This document shows positions 17,501 through 24,782 of a stretch of 64,000 nucleotides of DNA, in pieces. A program made the translations under genes and the position numbers. Where the stretch lies: NCBI RefSeq assembly GCF_041261445.1, contig NZ_JBGCCU010000006.1:1-64000 (forward strand), read 5' to 3'. How positions within the stretch are numbered: the stretch's first letter is position 1; the number at the start of each line of letters is the position of its first letter. This stretch comes from Catenulispora sp. EB89 (GTDB lineage Bacteria > Actinomycetota > Actinomycetes > Streptomycetales > Catenulisporaceae). The notes beneath the pieces were generated by a model that was given only the letters and a program-made list of their open reading frames with translations, made no database searches and was not told the origin of the DNA.

Positions 17501-17543
17501 TGCAACGATGCAAAGAGGCGATCGGGGTTAATGCAACGTTGCA
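17501..17543. promoter_or_regulatory. Paired LacI-type operators before secreted glycosidase
   Basis: TGCAACGATGCA at 17501-17512 has one mismatch to symmetry, and TGCAACGTTGCA at 17532-17543 is a perfect palindrome identical to the core before the binding-protein gene. The spacing of 31 bp (three helical turns) suits cooperative binding of two dimers. The nearer site is 26 bp from the start codon. Confidence 0.75.
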
Positions 17544-17736
17544 GAATGGGTAGGCGTGACAGTAGCGGCGTGCGAGGCGAACCACAATGGGTCGCCTCAC
17601 GGGAACAGGACGGCGCAGCACGCGCGGACGGCGCCGAAACCAGGCCTGCCAGCGTTGGCCGGCTACCCAGCCAGCATGGTTGACCTGCGGTTTCGGCGCC
17701 GTCAGGAGGAGATGTTCTCCGGGTCGTGCCGTCGGT

Positions 17737-18087
17737 CTACGGCAGCGACAGCCCGGGCGGTCCGGCCGGACTCGGCGCGGGCTCCGGGAGCGGATCGGGG
17801 CTCGGAACCGGGCCGGGCGTCGGCGGGGTGGGCTCCGGGAAGGGCTGCGGCGGACCGGGCGTCGGGCGTGGCGTCGGCGGCACGGGCGCCGGAGGCGGAA
17901 CCGGCTCGGGCCCGGGGCCCGGAGGACTCGGCACGGGAGGCACGGGATCAGGCATCGGATCGGGGCGGTCGGGGCGCGCCGGGGGTGCCGGGGGTGCCGG
18001 CGCCGGCGGGACGGTGTCAGCGGCTGGGCTGTCGGTGAAGTGGGCCGAACCGGGATTCCCGATGCGGGTCGGTGCGGTGATGGACAT
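17737..18087 (-). CDS. Proline-rich protein of unknown function
   Basis: A protein of about 116 residues. The first 35 residues are mixed (MSITAPTRIGNPGSAHFTDS), and the rest is almost entirely Pro, with Gly, Asp, Glu and Val. A GAGGAGG site lies six bases before the ATG, which favours a real gene over the equally open Gly-rich frame on the other strand. The tail has no membrane segment. It resembles a cell-wall-spanning linker, but nothing anchors that guess. Confidence 0.45.
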   Translation of the reverse strand: MSITAPTRIGNPGSAHFTDSPAADTVPPAPAPPAPPARPDRPDPMPDPVPPVPSPPGPGPEPVPPPAPVPPTPRPTPGPPQPFPEPTPPTPGPVPSPDPLPEPAPSPAGPPGLSLP

Positions 18088-18182
18088 GATCGTTCCTCCT
18101 CGCAAGCTCGTCCCGTCCGGCTGCCCGGGATCATGGAGGTGAAACGGCGCGCAATCCGACGATCAGTACCGGGAGGAACGTC

Positions 18183-18389
18183 ATGCTGACTCTCACCGAC
18201 CGGGCCGCCGAGGCACCACACAACGGCCCGGTTCTGCGGCGCCCGCCTGCGATAGCAACTCGCATCCTCAGATATCCGCTGATCACAGGCGCCCCGTGCT
18301 ACCCGGCGAACTGCCGCACCAGCTTTTCAGTGTCCTCGTGGGAGAGTGCGCGGCCGGGCCGGAGGACACTCCCGGCCCGGCTGTTCTAG
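18183..18389 (+). pseudogene. HesB/IscA-like gene stub
   Basis: The frame starts MLTLTDRAAEA, which matches the conserved start of the small HesB/IscA iron-sulfur-type proteins of actinomycetes, and has a strong GGGAGGAAC site. After residue 11 the match stops, and the remaining 57 codons are unlike the family. This looks like a gene start joined to unrelated DNA by a deletion. Its last part overlaps the terminator of the ABC operon. Confidence 0.3.
18354..18380. terminator. Hairpin terminator of the GntR/ABC operon
   Basis: A perfect 9-bp stem (CCGGGCCGG with CCGGCCCGG) around a 9-base loop, 16 bases past the stop of the ABC-2 permease on the minus strand. Confidence 0.65.
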
Positions 18390-18396
18390 TTGTCGG

Positions 18397-19440
18397 TCAG
18401 TTCTGGCGGCGTCGGATCCGCCAGAAGCAGGTGCCTGTCAGAGCTGTGGTGAGGGCGAGGAAGATCCCGGTTTCCGTCCACTGGAGTGGCCAGTAGTGGC
18501 TTCCGGGCTGGTAGGTGACGCTCTGGTGCAGGTCGTGGTCGGCGAGGCAGGCGCCGATCTGGGAGACGTCGAAGTTGGCCTTGGTCGCGCCCGGAGCCGG
18601 GTGCGGACTCGAGCCTGGGCCCGGGAAGCAGCTGCTGTAACTGTCCATGAAGACCACCTGGCCGGCGGAGTTCTCCACCGGTGGGGCCGACAGCACCCAC
18701 GCACCCGGCGATGCGCCCACGCCCTCGAAGTGGAAGTTCCCGGCCGTGCCGGTGATACCGGTGGCCTGGCTGGTGGTGGTCTGGTTGATAGGGAAGGTGG
18801 TCGTGGTGGAGGGCAGCAGGTTCGGCCGGATGGCGGCGGGCACGAGGATCTGGATACCGACGAACACCGCGAGCGTCACCGCCATGGCCGGGATGGTACG
18901 GCGCAGCACGAGTCCGGCCGTGACGCCCAGGGCGAAGGCGAACGCGGCGTAGGCGAGCGGGACGATGTCGCGCGAGGAGAAGGTCATCGCCGCGAACCGG
19001 TTGCCGGTGATGTGGTCCAACGGTCCGGCCCACCACGTCACCAGGTAGCTGAGCACCCCGGCGACGGCGATCGAGGCGGCGCCGACGCCGGTGACTTTGA
19101 ATGCAAGCCAGCGAGTGCGCGTCATGCTCTGGTTCCAGGCGAGTTGGTCGGTGCCGGTCTCCAGTTCGCGGGCGATCAGCGGGGCGCCCCAGAAGATGCC
19201 GATCAGCGCCGGGGCGACGATCACCAAGAGCTCGGTGAGGTTGAACGCGGCGTCATAGTGGTACTGGAGCTGGCCCAGCACACTGTCGCAGCTGCTCTGC
19301 GGGGCACAGGAGGCCAGGTCGGCGGTGTAGGTGTGGCGCAGCTGGCCGCCAGCGATCACGAAGTAGACGGCGGCGGCGGCCAGGACGGCCACACCTGCCA
19401 GGGCTTGGGCGCGGAACTGGCGCCAGGTGAGCCAGATCAT
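18397..19440 (-). CDS. ABC-2 type transporter permease
   Basis: A 347-residue membrane protein with about six hydrophobic segments. It begins MIWLTWRQFRAQALAGVAVL, the usual start of this actinomycete ABC-2 permease group, and has LIARELETGTDQLAWNQSMT, the conserved cytoplasmic loop of the family. A large extracellular part lies near the C-terminal third (residues about 215-310). With the ATPase overlapping it by four bases, it forms an exporter or a membrane-stress module. The GntR/YtrA regulator suggests induction by cell-envelope-active compounds, by analogy with ytrABC. Confidence 0.88.
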   Translation of the reverse strand: MIWLTWRQFRAQALAGVAVLAAAAVYFVIAGGQLRHTYTADLASCAPQSSCDSVLGQLQYHYDAAFNLTELLVIVAPALIGIFWGAPLIARELETGTDQLAWNQSMTRTRWLAFKVTGVGAASIAVAGVLSYLVTWWAGPLDHITGNRFAAMTFSSRDIVPLAYAAFAFALGVTAGLVLRRTIPAMAVTLAVFVGIQILVPAAIRPNLLPSTTTTFPINQTTTSQATGITGTAGNFHFEGVGASPGAWVLSAPPVENSAGQVVFMDSYSSCFPGPGSSPHPAPGATKANFDVSQIGACLADHDLHQSVTYQPGSHYWPLQWTETGIFLALTTALTGTCFWRIRRRQN

Positions 19441-20336
19441 CGCACGCCTCCGGCCGTGGGGGCGGTGGTGGAGCGGCCGGGGCCGGCGGCACGTTCCATG
19501 TAAGTCAGTACCAGGTCTTCCAGGTCGAGGTGTTCCGCCACCCAGTCCCCGGGCGGAAGCTCGGTCTGGTGGCGCACGATGAACGTGGATTGCCGGTCGG
19601 TGTGCTCCGCGGAGATCACTTCGAGTCCGGGAGGCAAGTCAGTGTCCTCCCGTCGGGTGCACACGATCCGGTAGTGCTGGGCAAGCAGGTCCTCACTCTC
19701 GCCGGCGAGCTGGACCCGGGAGGCCACCAGCACGACCAGGTAGTCGCAGACGCGTTCCAGGTCGGATACCAGGTGGGAGGACAGGATGACGCTGGTGCCG
19801 TTCTCCGCCACCGACTCCATCAGGTGACGCAGGAACCCGCGGCGGGCCAACGGGTCGAGACTGGCGACCGGCTCGTCGAGGATGAGCAGCTCCGGCCGCT
19901 TGGCGACGGCGATGGTCAGGGCAAGCTGGGCGCGCTGCCCGCCGGACAGCCTGCCCGCCTTCTGCTTCGGGTCCAGATCGAGCTGCTCGATGCGGGCTTG
20001 CGCGAGTTTCGCATCCCAGCGGGGGTTGAGCTTGACGCCGAGTTTCAGGTGGTCGGCGACGGACAGGTTCGCGTACGTGGGGGTGTCTTGGGCGACGTAG
20101 CCGACCCGCGCCAGCTGCGCGGGGCCGGCGGCGGGCTGCTCCCCGAGCACCTCGATCCGTCCCGTTGTCGGCGCGAGCGTCCCACAGGCGATCTTCAGCA
20201 GGGTCGACTTGCCCGCGCCGTTGGGCCCGACCAGTCCGACGACGTGCCCCGGCGGGATCTCCAGGGTGCATTCAGCCAGTGCCTGGCGCCGGCCGTATCT
20301 CTTACCCAGCCCCTGGGCATGCAATATGGCGCTCAT
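19437..20336 (-). CDS. ABC transporter ATP-binding protein
   Basis: A 299-residue ATPase. Walker A is GLVGPNGAGKSTLL, the Q-loop YVAQDTPTY, the signature RLSGGQRAQLAL, Walker B LLILDEPVASLD, and the H-loop ILSSHLVSD. The C-terminal 80 residues are a family-specific extension. It overlaps both neighbours by four bases, so all three genes are translationally coupled. Confidence 0.95.
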   Translation of the reverse strand: MSAILHAQGLGKRYGRRQALAECTLEIPPGHVVGLVGPNGAGKSTLLKIACGTLAPTTGRIEVLGEQPAAGPAQLARVGYVAQDTPTYANLSVADHLKLGVKLNPRWDAKLAQARIEQLDLDPKQKAGRLSGGQRAQLALTIAVAKRPELLILDEPVASLDPLARRGFLRHLMESVAENGTSVILSSHLVSDLERVCDYLVVLVASRVQLAGESEDLLAQHYRIVCTRREDTDLPPGLEVISAEHTDRQSTFIVRHQTELPPGDWVAEHLDLEDLVLTYMERAAGPGRSTTAPTAGGVR

Positions 20337-20743
20337 CTCTCCTCTTTCTCCCCTTCGGCGCTGTCACGGAAAGTGCTTTGGAACATCGCCTCGATGCCCG
20401 GTCCGGTCAGTCCTGCGGCGCGGGCTTTAGCCAGCCACGTGCGCAGCTCCTGCTGAAGCGGGCCGTGCTCGGCGAGCGAGGCCTGGCCCAGGGACCGGGT
20501 AATGAAGGTGCCCACCCCCGGTTTCGGCGCGGCCAAGCCCTGATGCTCCAGTTCGCGGTAGGCCTTGCTCACGGTGTTCGGGTTGATCGCCACCTTGGCA
20601 ACCACCTCCTTGACTGTGGGCAGCTTGTCGCCCTCCGAGAGCAGGCCGAGCAGCAGCGCCTGGCGCACCTGCCCGACGATCTGCAGGTAGGGGGCAATGC
20701 CGGAGCGCGCGTCGAGATGGAACTCGATCACCCTTACTCCCAT
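20333..20743 (-). CDS. GntR family (YtrA subfamily) transcriptional regulator
   Basis: A 136-residue regulator with the N-terminal GntR winged helix (YLQIVGQVRQALLLGLLSEG, then NPNTVSKAYRELEHQGL) and only a short C-terminal dimerisation part, which is the YtrA hallmark. It is first in a three-gene operon with an ABC-2 exporter and probably represses it. Just before the ATG is CTAG-TGTC-CTAG (20748-20759), a possible operator or -10 overlap. Confidence 0.9.
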   Translation of the reverse strand: MGVRVIEFHLDARSGIAPYLQIVGQVRQALLLGLLSEGDKLPTVKEVVAKVAINPNTVSKAYRELEHQGLAAPKPGVGTFITRSLGQASLAEHGPLQQELRTWLAKARAAGLTGPGIEAMFQSTFRDSAEGEKEER

Positions 20744-20759
20744 TCAACTAGTGTCCTAG

Positions 20760-21247
20760 GGGAATGGGACCACTCCAGGTGGAACGGTGTCAACCACCCT
20801 GGTAAGGCGGGCCCGGCGGAGTCGACTGCCCGGCGTTCGCGGTTCAGTGAACTGCGCGATCCCGTCGGGCCAGCTCCGCGGCAAAGCCGGGTCGGGTCTT
20901 GTCCGCGGGCCAGGCCAAGCCAGTCGCGCGGTCAAGGCTGCTCTCCAGCAGCCGCGTAATCGCAGCGGACGGAGTCGCTACGTCCGTCATCACACCGTCA
21001 TCTGCCTGTCCTACGGCTGGCTCTGCACAAGAGCGGAGGCGGTTCATCTTCTGCTGTACAACGCGAACTGCTCGGCATGTTTGCTCAGCACGCGCAGAGA
21101 AGGTTCAGAGAAGGAGTCCTCAGCCGCGCTTAGGAACGTCCACCTCCGGGCGCAAGCAGAGGTCGGCACTGGCGGTTGAACGCTGGGCCAGAAGGTACCC
21201 TCGGCACGATTCGAACCTGCAGCTATCGGATCAGACCCGGATTTCTT
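20760..21247. other. Non-coding stretch with tRNA T-arm-like fragment
   Basis: I find no gene that I can support in these 488 bases. On the minus strand, 21220-21204 reads GCAGGTTCGAATCGTGC, which has the GGTTCGAATC of a tRNA T-arm with one stem mismatch, followed by CGAGGGTACC at 21203-21194, like an acceptor 3' end. No matching 5' half is present, so it is at most a tRNA remnant or an old attachment site. It begins 28 bases past the Crp-gene stop. Confidence 0.3.
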
Positions 21248-21970
21248 TCAGGAGAACGCCACCTCCCGGAGTCTGTCCAGATCGTTGATGCGTAAGCGTC
21301 GGTAGCCGGTGGCAATAACCCCGGCTGCCCGCAGATCGCGCAGCGCCTTGTGCACGGTGGGTTCGGCCGCCCCTATCAAGGTCGCCAACTCGGGTTGGGT
21401 CAACGGCCAGGCGACGAACGCCCCGTCGCCCTCTCGGGTGCCGTAGGTCACTGCCAGGTCGTACAGAACGCGGGCGACGCGGGTGCGGGCGTCGCTGCCG
21501 GCGAAGTCGATGCGGCGGCTGTTGGCACTGCGAAGCTTGCCGACGACTGAGCGCTGCACGGATTCGGCAACGCGGGGGTTCTCGCGAAGGCACGCTATGA
21601 AGTCGTCGCGGGTCACCAGCCGACCGACGACGACCCCGCAGCTGGTGACCGTGGCGGAGCGGGGCCGGCCGTCCAGCACGCCGAGTTCACCGACCAGGTC
21701 GCCGCCGATCCGGACGGCGAGCAGCGCGTCCCGGGTGTCCTGGGCACGACCGGTGGCTTTGACCACACCGTCCAGGAGGACGAGAACGAACGTTGACTGG
21801 TCGGTCTCGCGCAGGATGATCCGGTCGGAGGTGTACTGGACCATCTTGCCCAGTGTCAGCAGGAGGTCCCGGGAGTCCGGATCGAGCCCGCCAAGCAAGG
21901 TGTTCGCCGGCCACACCCAGGTCCCCGAAGGCGTGCCGTCCGCAGCGTGCGCCGTGCCGTCTGAGCCCAT
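21248..21970 (-). CDS. Crp/Fnr family regulator with intact cyclic-nucleotide pocket
   Basis: A 240-residue Crp-type protein. The cyclic-nucleotide-binding domain spans about residues 25-150. Its phosphate-binding cassette GGDLVGELGVLDGRPRSATV keeps the Glu and the Arg (Arg104) that hold the ligand phosphate. The C-terminal winged helix includes LTQPELATLIGAAEPTVHKA. AGGGAG precedes the ATG at 21970. It is divergent from a six-gene operon with a cyclase-like protein and shares its 184-bp promoter region, so it is the likely regulator and reads out a nucleotide. I saw no standard TGTGA-N6-TCACA site between them. Confidence 0.9.
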   Translation of the reverse strand: MGSDGTAHAADGTPSGTWVWPANTLLGGLDPDSRDLLLTLGKMVQYTSDRIILRETDQSTFVLVLLDGVVKATGRAQDTRDALLAVRIGGDLVGELGVLDGRPRSATVTSCGVVVGRLVTRDDFIACLRENPRVAESVQRSVVGKLRSANSRRIDFAGSDARTRVARVLYDLAVTYGTREGDGAFVAWPLTQPELATLIGAAEPTVHKALRDLRAAGVIATGYRRLRINDLDRLREVAFS

Positions 21971-22154
21971 GGTTCTCCCTTCGGATCGCTGCCCATTGTG
22001 CGCCAGCGGCAAGGGTGAGGATGACGGTCCGAGCGAATCACGCCAGCGAATATCGCAGAACCCATACTTCGACGGTTTGTCGGGCCCAGAGCCGCGCGAT
22101 TCTTGTCGGCGGGCGGAGGGGAAGGCTCGGCCCGGAACCGACAGGAGGGTTTGC

Positions 22155-22724
22155 ATGGAGGACGGCTCCTCTGAGGACGGTACGAGCCTTGGCACCCGGC
22201 GGTTGTGCGTCGCCGTCGCCGGTGCGGAGCCGGGGCTGCTGGCCTCGGCTGTGCATTCGGCAGCGTTCGACCGTCTCTACGTGGCGGCCACCTCGGACGG
22301 CGAGGTGGCCGTCGCACCGCCGGGGATGGACGATTTCCACCTCATCAGGGACCTCATCGCAGTCGTGTACCTGAGTTCGCTGGGGACGAACAGGCGGTTC
22401 CCGTTCATCCTGCTGGCCCTCGACGTCGGGCTCGTGTGGATCGTCGGCGACGGGTTCGGCGGCGCAGGCTTGCGCCGCGTGCGGAGCCTCGTGTCACACC
22501 CCGCGGTAGCCGAGGCGGCCTCGAGATTCGTGCCCGGGCACCACCACGGCGACCCGGGGCTCATGGTGGTCGTGCCGCCGGGCTTGCACAGTGAACTCCT
22601 CGCCGAGGGGCTGGCGGGAGCCTGGCACCACATACCGGACGCAGATGCCTGGTTGTGGCCGGCCAACGAGGTGATGGCATTCCCGGAGCACGACGAGCCA
22701 AATCGCCGGGGTCACACCGGATAA
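22155..22724 (+). CDS. Protein of unknown function, first gene of the cyclase operon
   Basis: A 189-residue protein with a strong AGGAGGG site before the ATG. It begins acidic, then TRRLCVAVAGAEPGLLAS. The middle is hydrophobic beta-like (FPFILLALDVGLVWIVGDGF), and the C-terminal part (LMVVVPPGLHSELLAEGLAG followed by AWHHIPDADAWLWP) is loosely similar to the last strands of the cyclase-like protein two genes downstream (AVIVSEVVYDQVV ... TAWLHLPG). It could be a highly degenerate cyclase-fold partner; this is inference from a short pattern. No membrane helix is certain. The next gene starts after 19 bases. Confidence 0.7.
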   Translation: MEDGSSEDGTSLGTRRLCVAVAGAEPGLLASAVHSAAFDRLYVAATSDGEVAVAPPGMDDFHLIRDLIAVVYLSSLGTNRRFPFILLALDVGLVWIVGDGFGGAGLRRVRSLVSHPAVAEAASRFVPGHHHGDPGLMVVVPPGLHSELLAEGLAGAWHHIPDADAWLWPANEVMAFPEHDEPNRRGHTG

Positions 22725-22743
22725 GAGTGGAGGGCACAAGACG

Positions 22744-23403
22744 ATGGGAATCCTGGCCCGAGAGCCACTGCTGTCGGGGTTGCCTCCGGCTGATCGCGCG
22801 GCGTTGCTTGCGGTGGGTACTCGCCGCCACTTCGACGCGGCTGATCGCCTGATCCAGCAGGGCGTCACCGACGACTTCGTGCTCGCGATCTCAGGCGGCT
22901 GGGCCGCCGTCCGGGCTGACGCCGCCAACGGCCGAGCCTTCCTACTCGCGCTCTGTGGCCCAGGCGACGTCGTCGGTGAGCTAAGCGTCTTGGACGGAGG
23001 TCCGCACAACGCGACGGTCATCGCACTGACCCCGCTGGAGGCGCATGTCGTGTCCAGCGCGTGCTTCCACAGGTTCCTCGCAAACCACTCCGCCGCCGGC
23101 GTCGCCCTGCTGAGGGGTATGGCGCTGCGCCTGCGAGCCATCGACGCACACAGCCGGGATCTGGCCACGCTCCCGGTGGCGCAGCGACTCGCCCGGCTGC
23201 TCGTCACCCTCGACCAGGACGGACCACGCCGCACGCCGGCCGTCCGGCTGCCCCAGCAGGAACTCGCCGCGGCAATCGGCGCCACAAGGGAATCCGTGGC
23301 CAAATGCCTGGCGGCCCTGCGGTCCCGCGGCGTACTGGTCACTGCGGGCCGACAAATCACCGTCGTCGACCGCGCGGCGCTGGCGGCGATCGCGGAACTG
23401 TGA
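22744..23403 (+). CDS. Second Crp-like regulator with altered phosphate-binding cassette
   Basis: A 219-residue Crp/Fnr protein: N-terminal cyclic-nucleotide-binding domain, dimerisation helix at about 108-135, then a winged helix at about 172-196 (QQELAAAIGATRESVAKCLA). The cassette GDVVGELSVLDGGPHNATV keeps the Glu79 that grips the ribose, but has His88 where the phosphate-binding Arg normally sits; the divergent Crp protein at 21248 has Arg there. It may bind a different nucleotide, or none. A GGAGGG site supports the ATG. It is inside the operon, so it may regulate it from within. Confidence 0.88.
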   Translation: MGILAREPLLSGLPPADRAALLAVGTRRHFDAADRLIQQGVTDDFVLAISGGWAAVRADAANGRAFLLALCGPGDVVGELSVLDGGPHNATVIALTPLEAHVVSSACFHRFLANHSAAGVALLRGMALRLRAIDAHSRDLATLPVAQRLARLLVTLDQDGPRRTPAVRLPQQELAAAIGATRESVAKCLAALRSRGVLVTAGRQITVVDRAALAAIAEL

Positions 23404-23487
23404 ATTCGGCTACTGCGACATTGTCACTCGGGCCGCAGGATGTGGTCACCGGCTGCCATCATCAGAGATCTGACATAGGGAGGCCTC

Positions 23488-23991
23488 ATGCCGGCATCGA
23501 CCGGTTCCGCCGCCGCGGCTCTGCCGTCGGCTCCGCGGTACCTCATAGAGCAAGCAGAGAACGCGATCGACCGGGCCGACCGGAAGGCTGCCGCGCTCGG
23601 TGCCGCCTCGATCGCCCTGGTAGCCCTCCTGGATCCCCGGCGAGCGGTACACCATGGCACGTTCCACGCTGCCGTCGGCACGTTCGTCGCCGCGGGCCGG
23701 CTCAGCTGGGTGGCCGCGGTGCTGGCACTGGCCGCTGCGGTCCGGCCCCGGCTGTGTTCTGCGGCGCCGGGAACCCATGCGGTCTCCTTCTACGACCTGC
23801 CAGAGGAGTACGACCCTGATCGACTGCGCTCCCTGGTGGACGCCGCTGCCGCGGACGGCGAGGACTGGCTACTGGCGCAGGGCCACGTCCTCGGGCGGAT
23901 CGCCGTGGCGAAATTCCGGATGATCCAGATGGCGATGGCGCTGCTCGCACTCAGTGCTCTGATGAGCGCGCTCGGCTCGGCCCTGTCATAG
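23488..23991 (+). CDS. DUF5706 / Pycsar-effector-like membrane protein
   Basis: A 167-residue membrane protein. It opens with a helix YLIEQAENAIDRADRKAAAL leading straight into a hydrophobic segment (about 36-49). A second membrane segment (about 72-87) ends in VRPRL. The cytoplasmic part is VSFYDLPEEYDPDRLRSLVD, then HVLGRIAVAKFRMIQMAMAL running into a third hydrophobic segment (145-165). This order is that of the Pycsar effector domain family (DUF5706, the PycTM group), whose members depolarise the membrane when bound to a cyclic nucleotide. The role here is inferred from that family and from the adjacent cyclase. A GGGAGG site precedes the ATG. Confidence 0.8.
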   Translation: MPASTGSAAAALPSAPRYLIEQAENAIDRADRKAAALGAASIALVALLDPRRAVHHGTFHAAVGTFVAAGRLSWVAAVLALAAAVRPRLCSAAPGTHAVSFYDLPEEYDPDRLRSLVDAAAADGEDWLLAQGHVLGRIAVAKFRMIQMAMALLALSALMSALGSALS

Positions 23992-24020
23992 AAAGACCCA
24001 CAAGCAAGGAGACGAACATC

Positions 24021-24782
24021 ATGTCCACCGAAGAAGCGCTGCACCACCTCGTTGTGGTCTACGACATCCAAGGCTCGGCCGGACTGACCAATCCGGAGAA
24101 GATCGTCGCACGCCAGACACTGGACGACTGCTGCACCGCGGCGCTGGAGACCGCCGCCATCCCGGCAGGCCAGGTGCGAGTAAAGGACCTCGGCGACGGC
24201 GCCATGCTCCAATTCGGCGCCGAGATCGCCAAATCCCGGGTGCTTGGGTCCTGGCTCGGCGCCTTCCACAACCGGCTCCGGCGCGTGTACGAGCAGGCCG
24301 AGCGACCTGTTCAGGTGCGGCTTGCCGCCCACGCCGGCGAACTGCACCCCAGCTTGAACGAGTACACCGGGGTCGCGCTGGACTTCACTGCGCGGCTGGC
24401 CGACGCCCCGGCCGCTAAGCGGGTACTCAGCGCCACGCCGTCCGCCCCGCTGGCGGTGATCGTGTCCGAGGTCGTCTACGACCAGGTCGTCCGGCACCGG
24501 GGTGGGGGTCTGGAGCCGGCCTCCTTCTCCCGGATCAGGCTTCAGGTGAAAGAGACGGACACCACGGCCTGGCTGCACCTGCCGGGGTGGGCCCGAGTGC
24601 CGATGTCACAACACACTGAGACGGCGCCGGGCGACATGCCGAGCCCCCGTACCGGGGCCGACCGTGTTGGCGACGACGTCGGCCAGCAGAACATCACCGT
24701 CTCAGGCGGAAATGTCGGCGTCATCGGTGAGGCCACCGTGCACGGTCCGTTCACCGTCGGCGGCTCGGGCAACTCCCGATGA
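24021..24782 (+). CDS. Class III nucleotide-cyclase-like protein with C-terminal docking motif
   Basis: A 253-residue protein. Residues 9-190 have the class III cyclase fold: first metal Asp15 in VVVYDIQGSAG, second metal Asp59 in KDLGDGAMLQF with substrate Lys55, and the dimer-side motif EYTGVALDFTARL, where Arg125 is kept but the usual transition-state Asn is Asp121. The segment AVIVSEVVYDQVVRH is typical of conflict-associated actinomycete cyclases. A Pro/Gly linker leads to residues 222-246 (NITVSGGNVGVIGEATVHG), which closely match the start of the next protein. An AAGGAG site precedes the ATG. Product and activity are unproven. Confidence 0.82.
   Translation: MSTEEALHHLVVVYDIQGSAGLTNPEKIVARQTLDDCCTAALETAAIPAGQVRVKDLGDGAMLQFGAEIAKSRVLGSWLGAFHNRLRRVYEQAERPVQVRLAAHAGELHPSLNEYTGVALDFTARLADAPAAKRVLSATPSAPLAVIVSEVVYDQVVRHRGGGLEPASFSRIRLQVKETDTTAWLHLPGWARVPMSQHTETAPGDMPSPRTGADRVGDDVGQQNITVSGGNVGVIGEATVHGPFTVGGSGNSR

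Noticed and set aside
21971-22154. Classic Crp operator (TGTGA-N6-TCACA) in the divergent promoter
   Set aside because: GTGA and TCAC words occur, but not at the right distance; a site for this Crp subgroup may differ.
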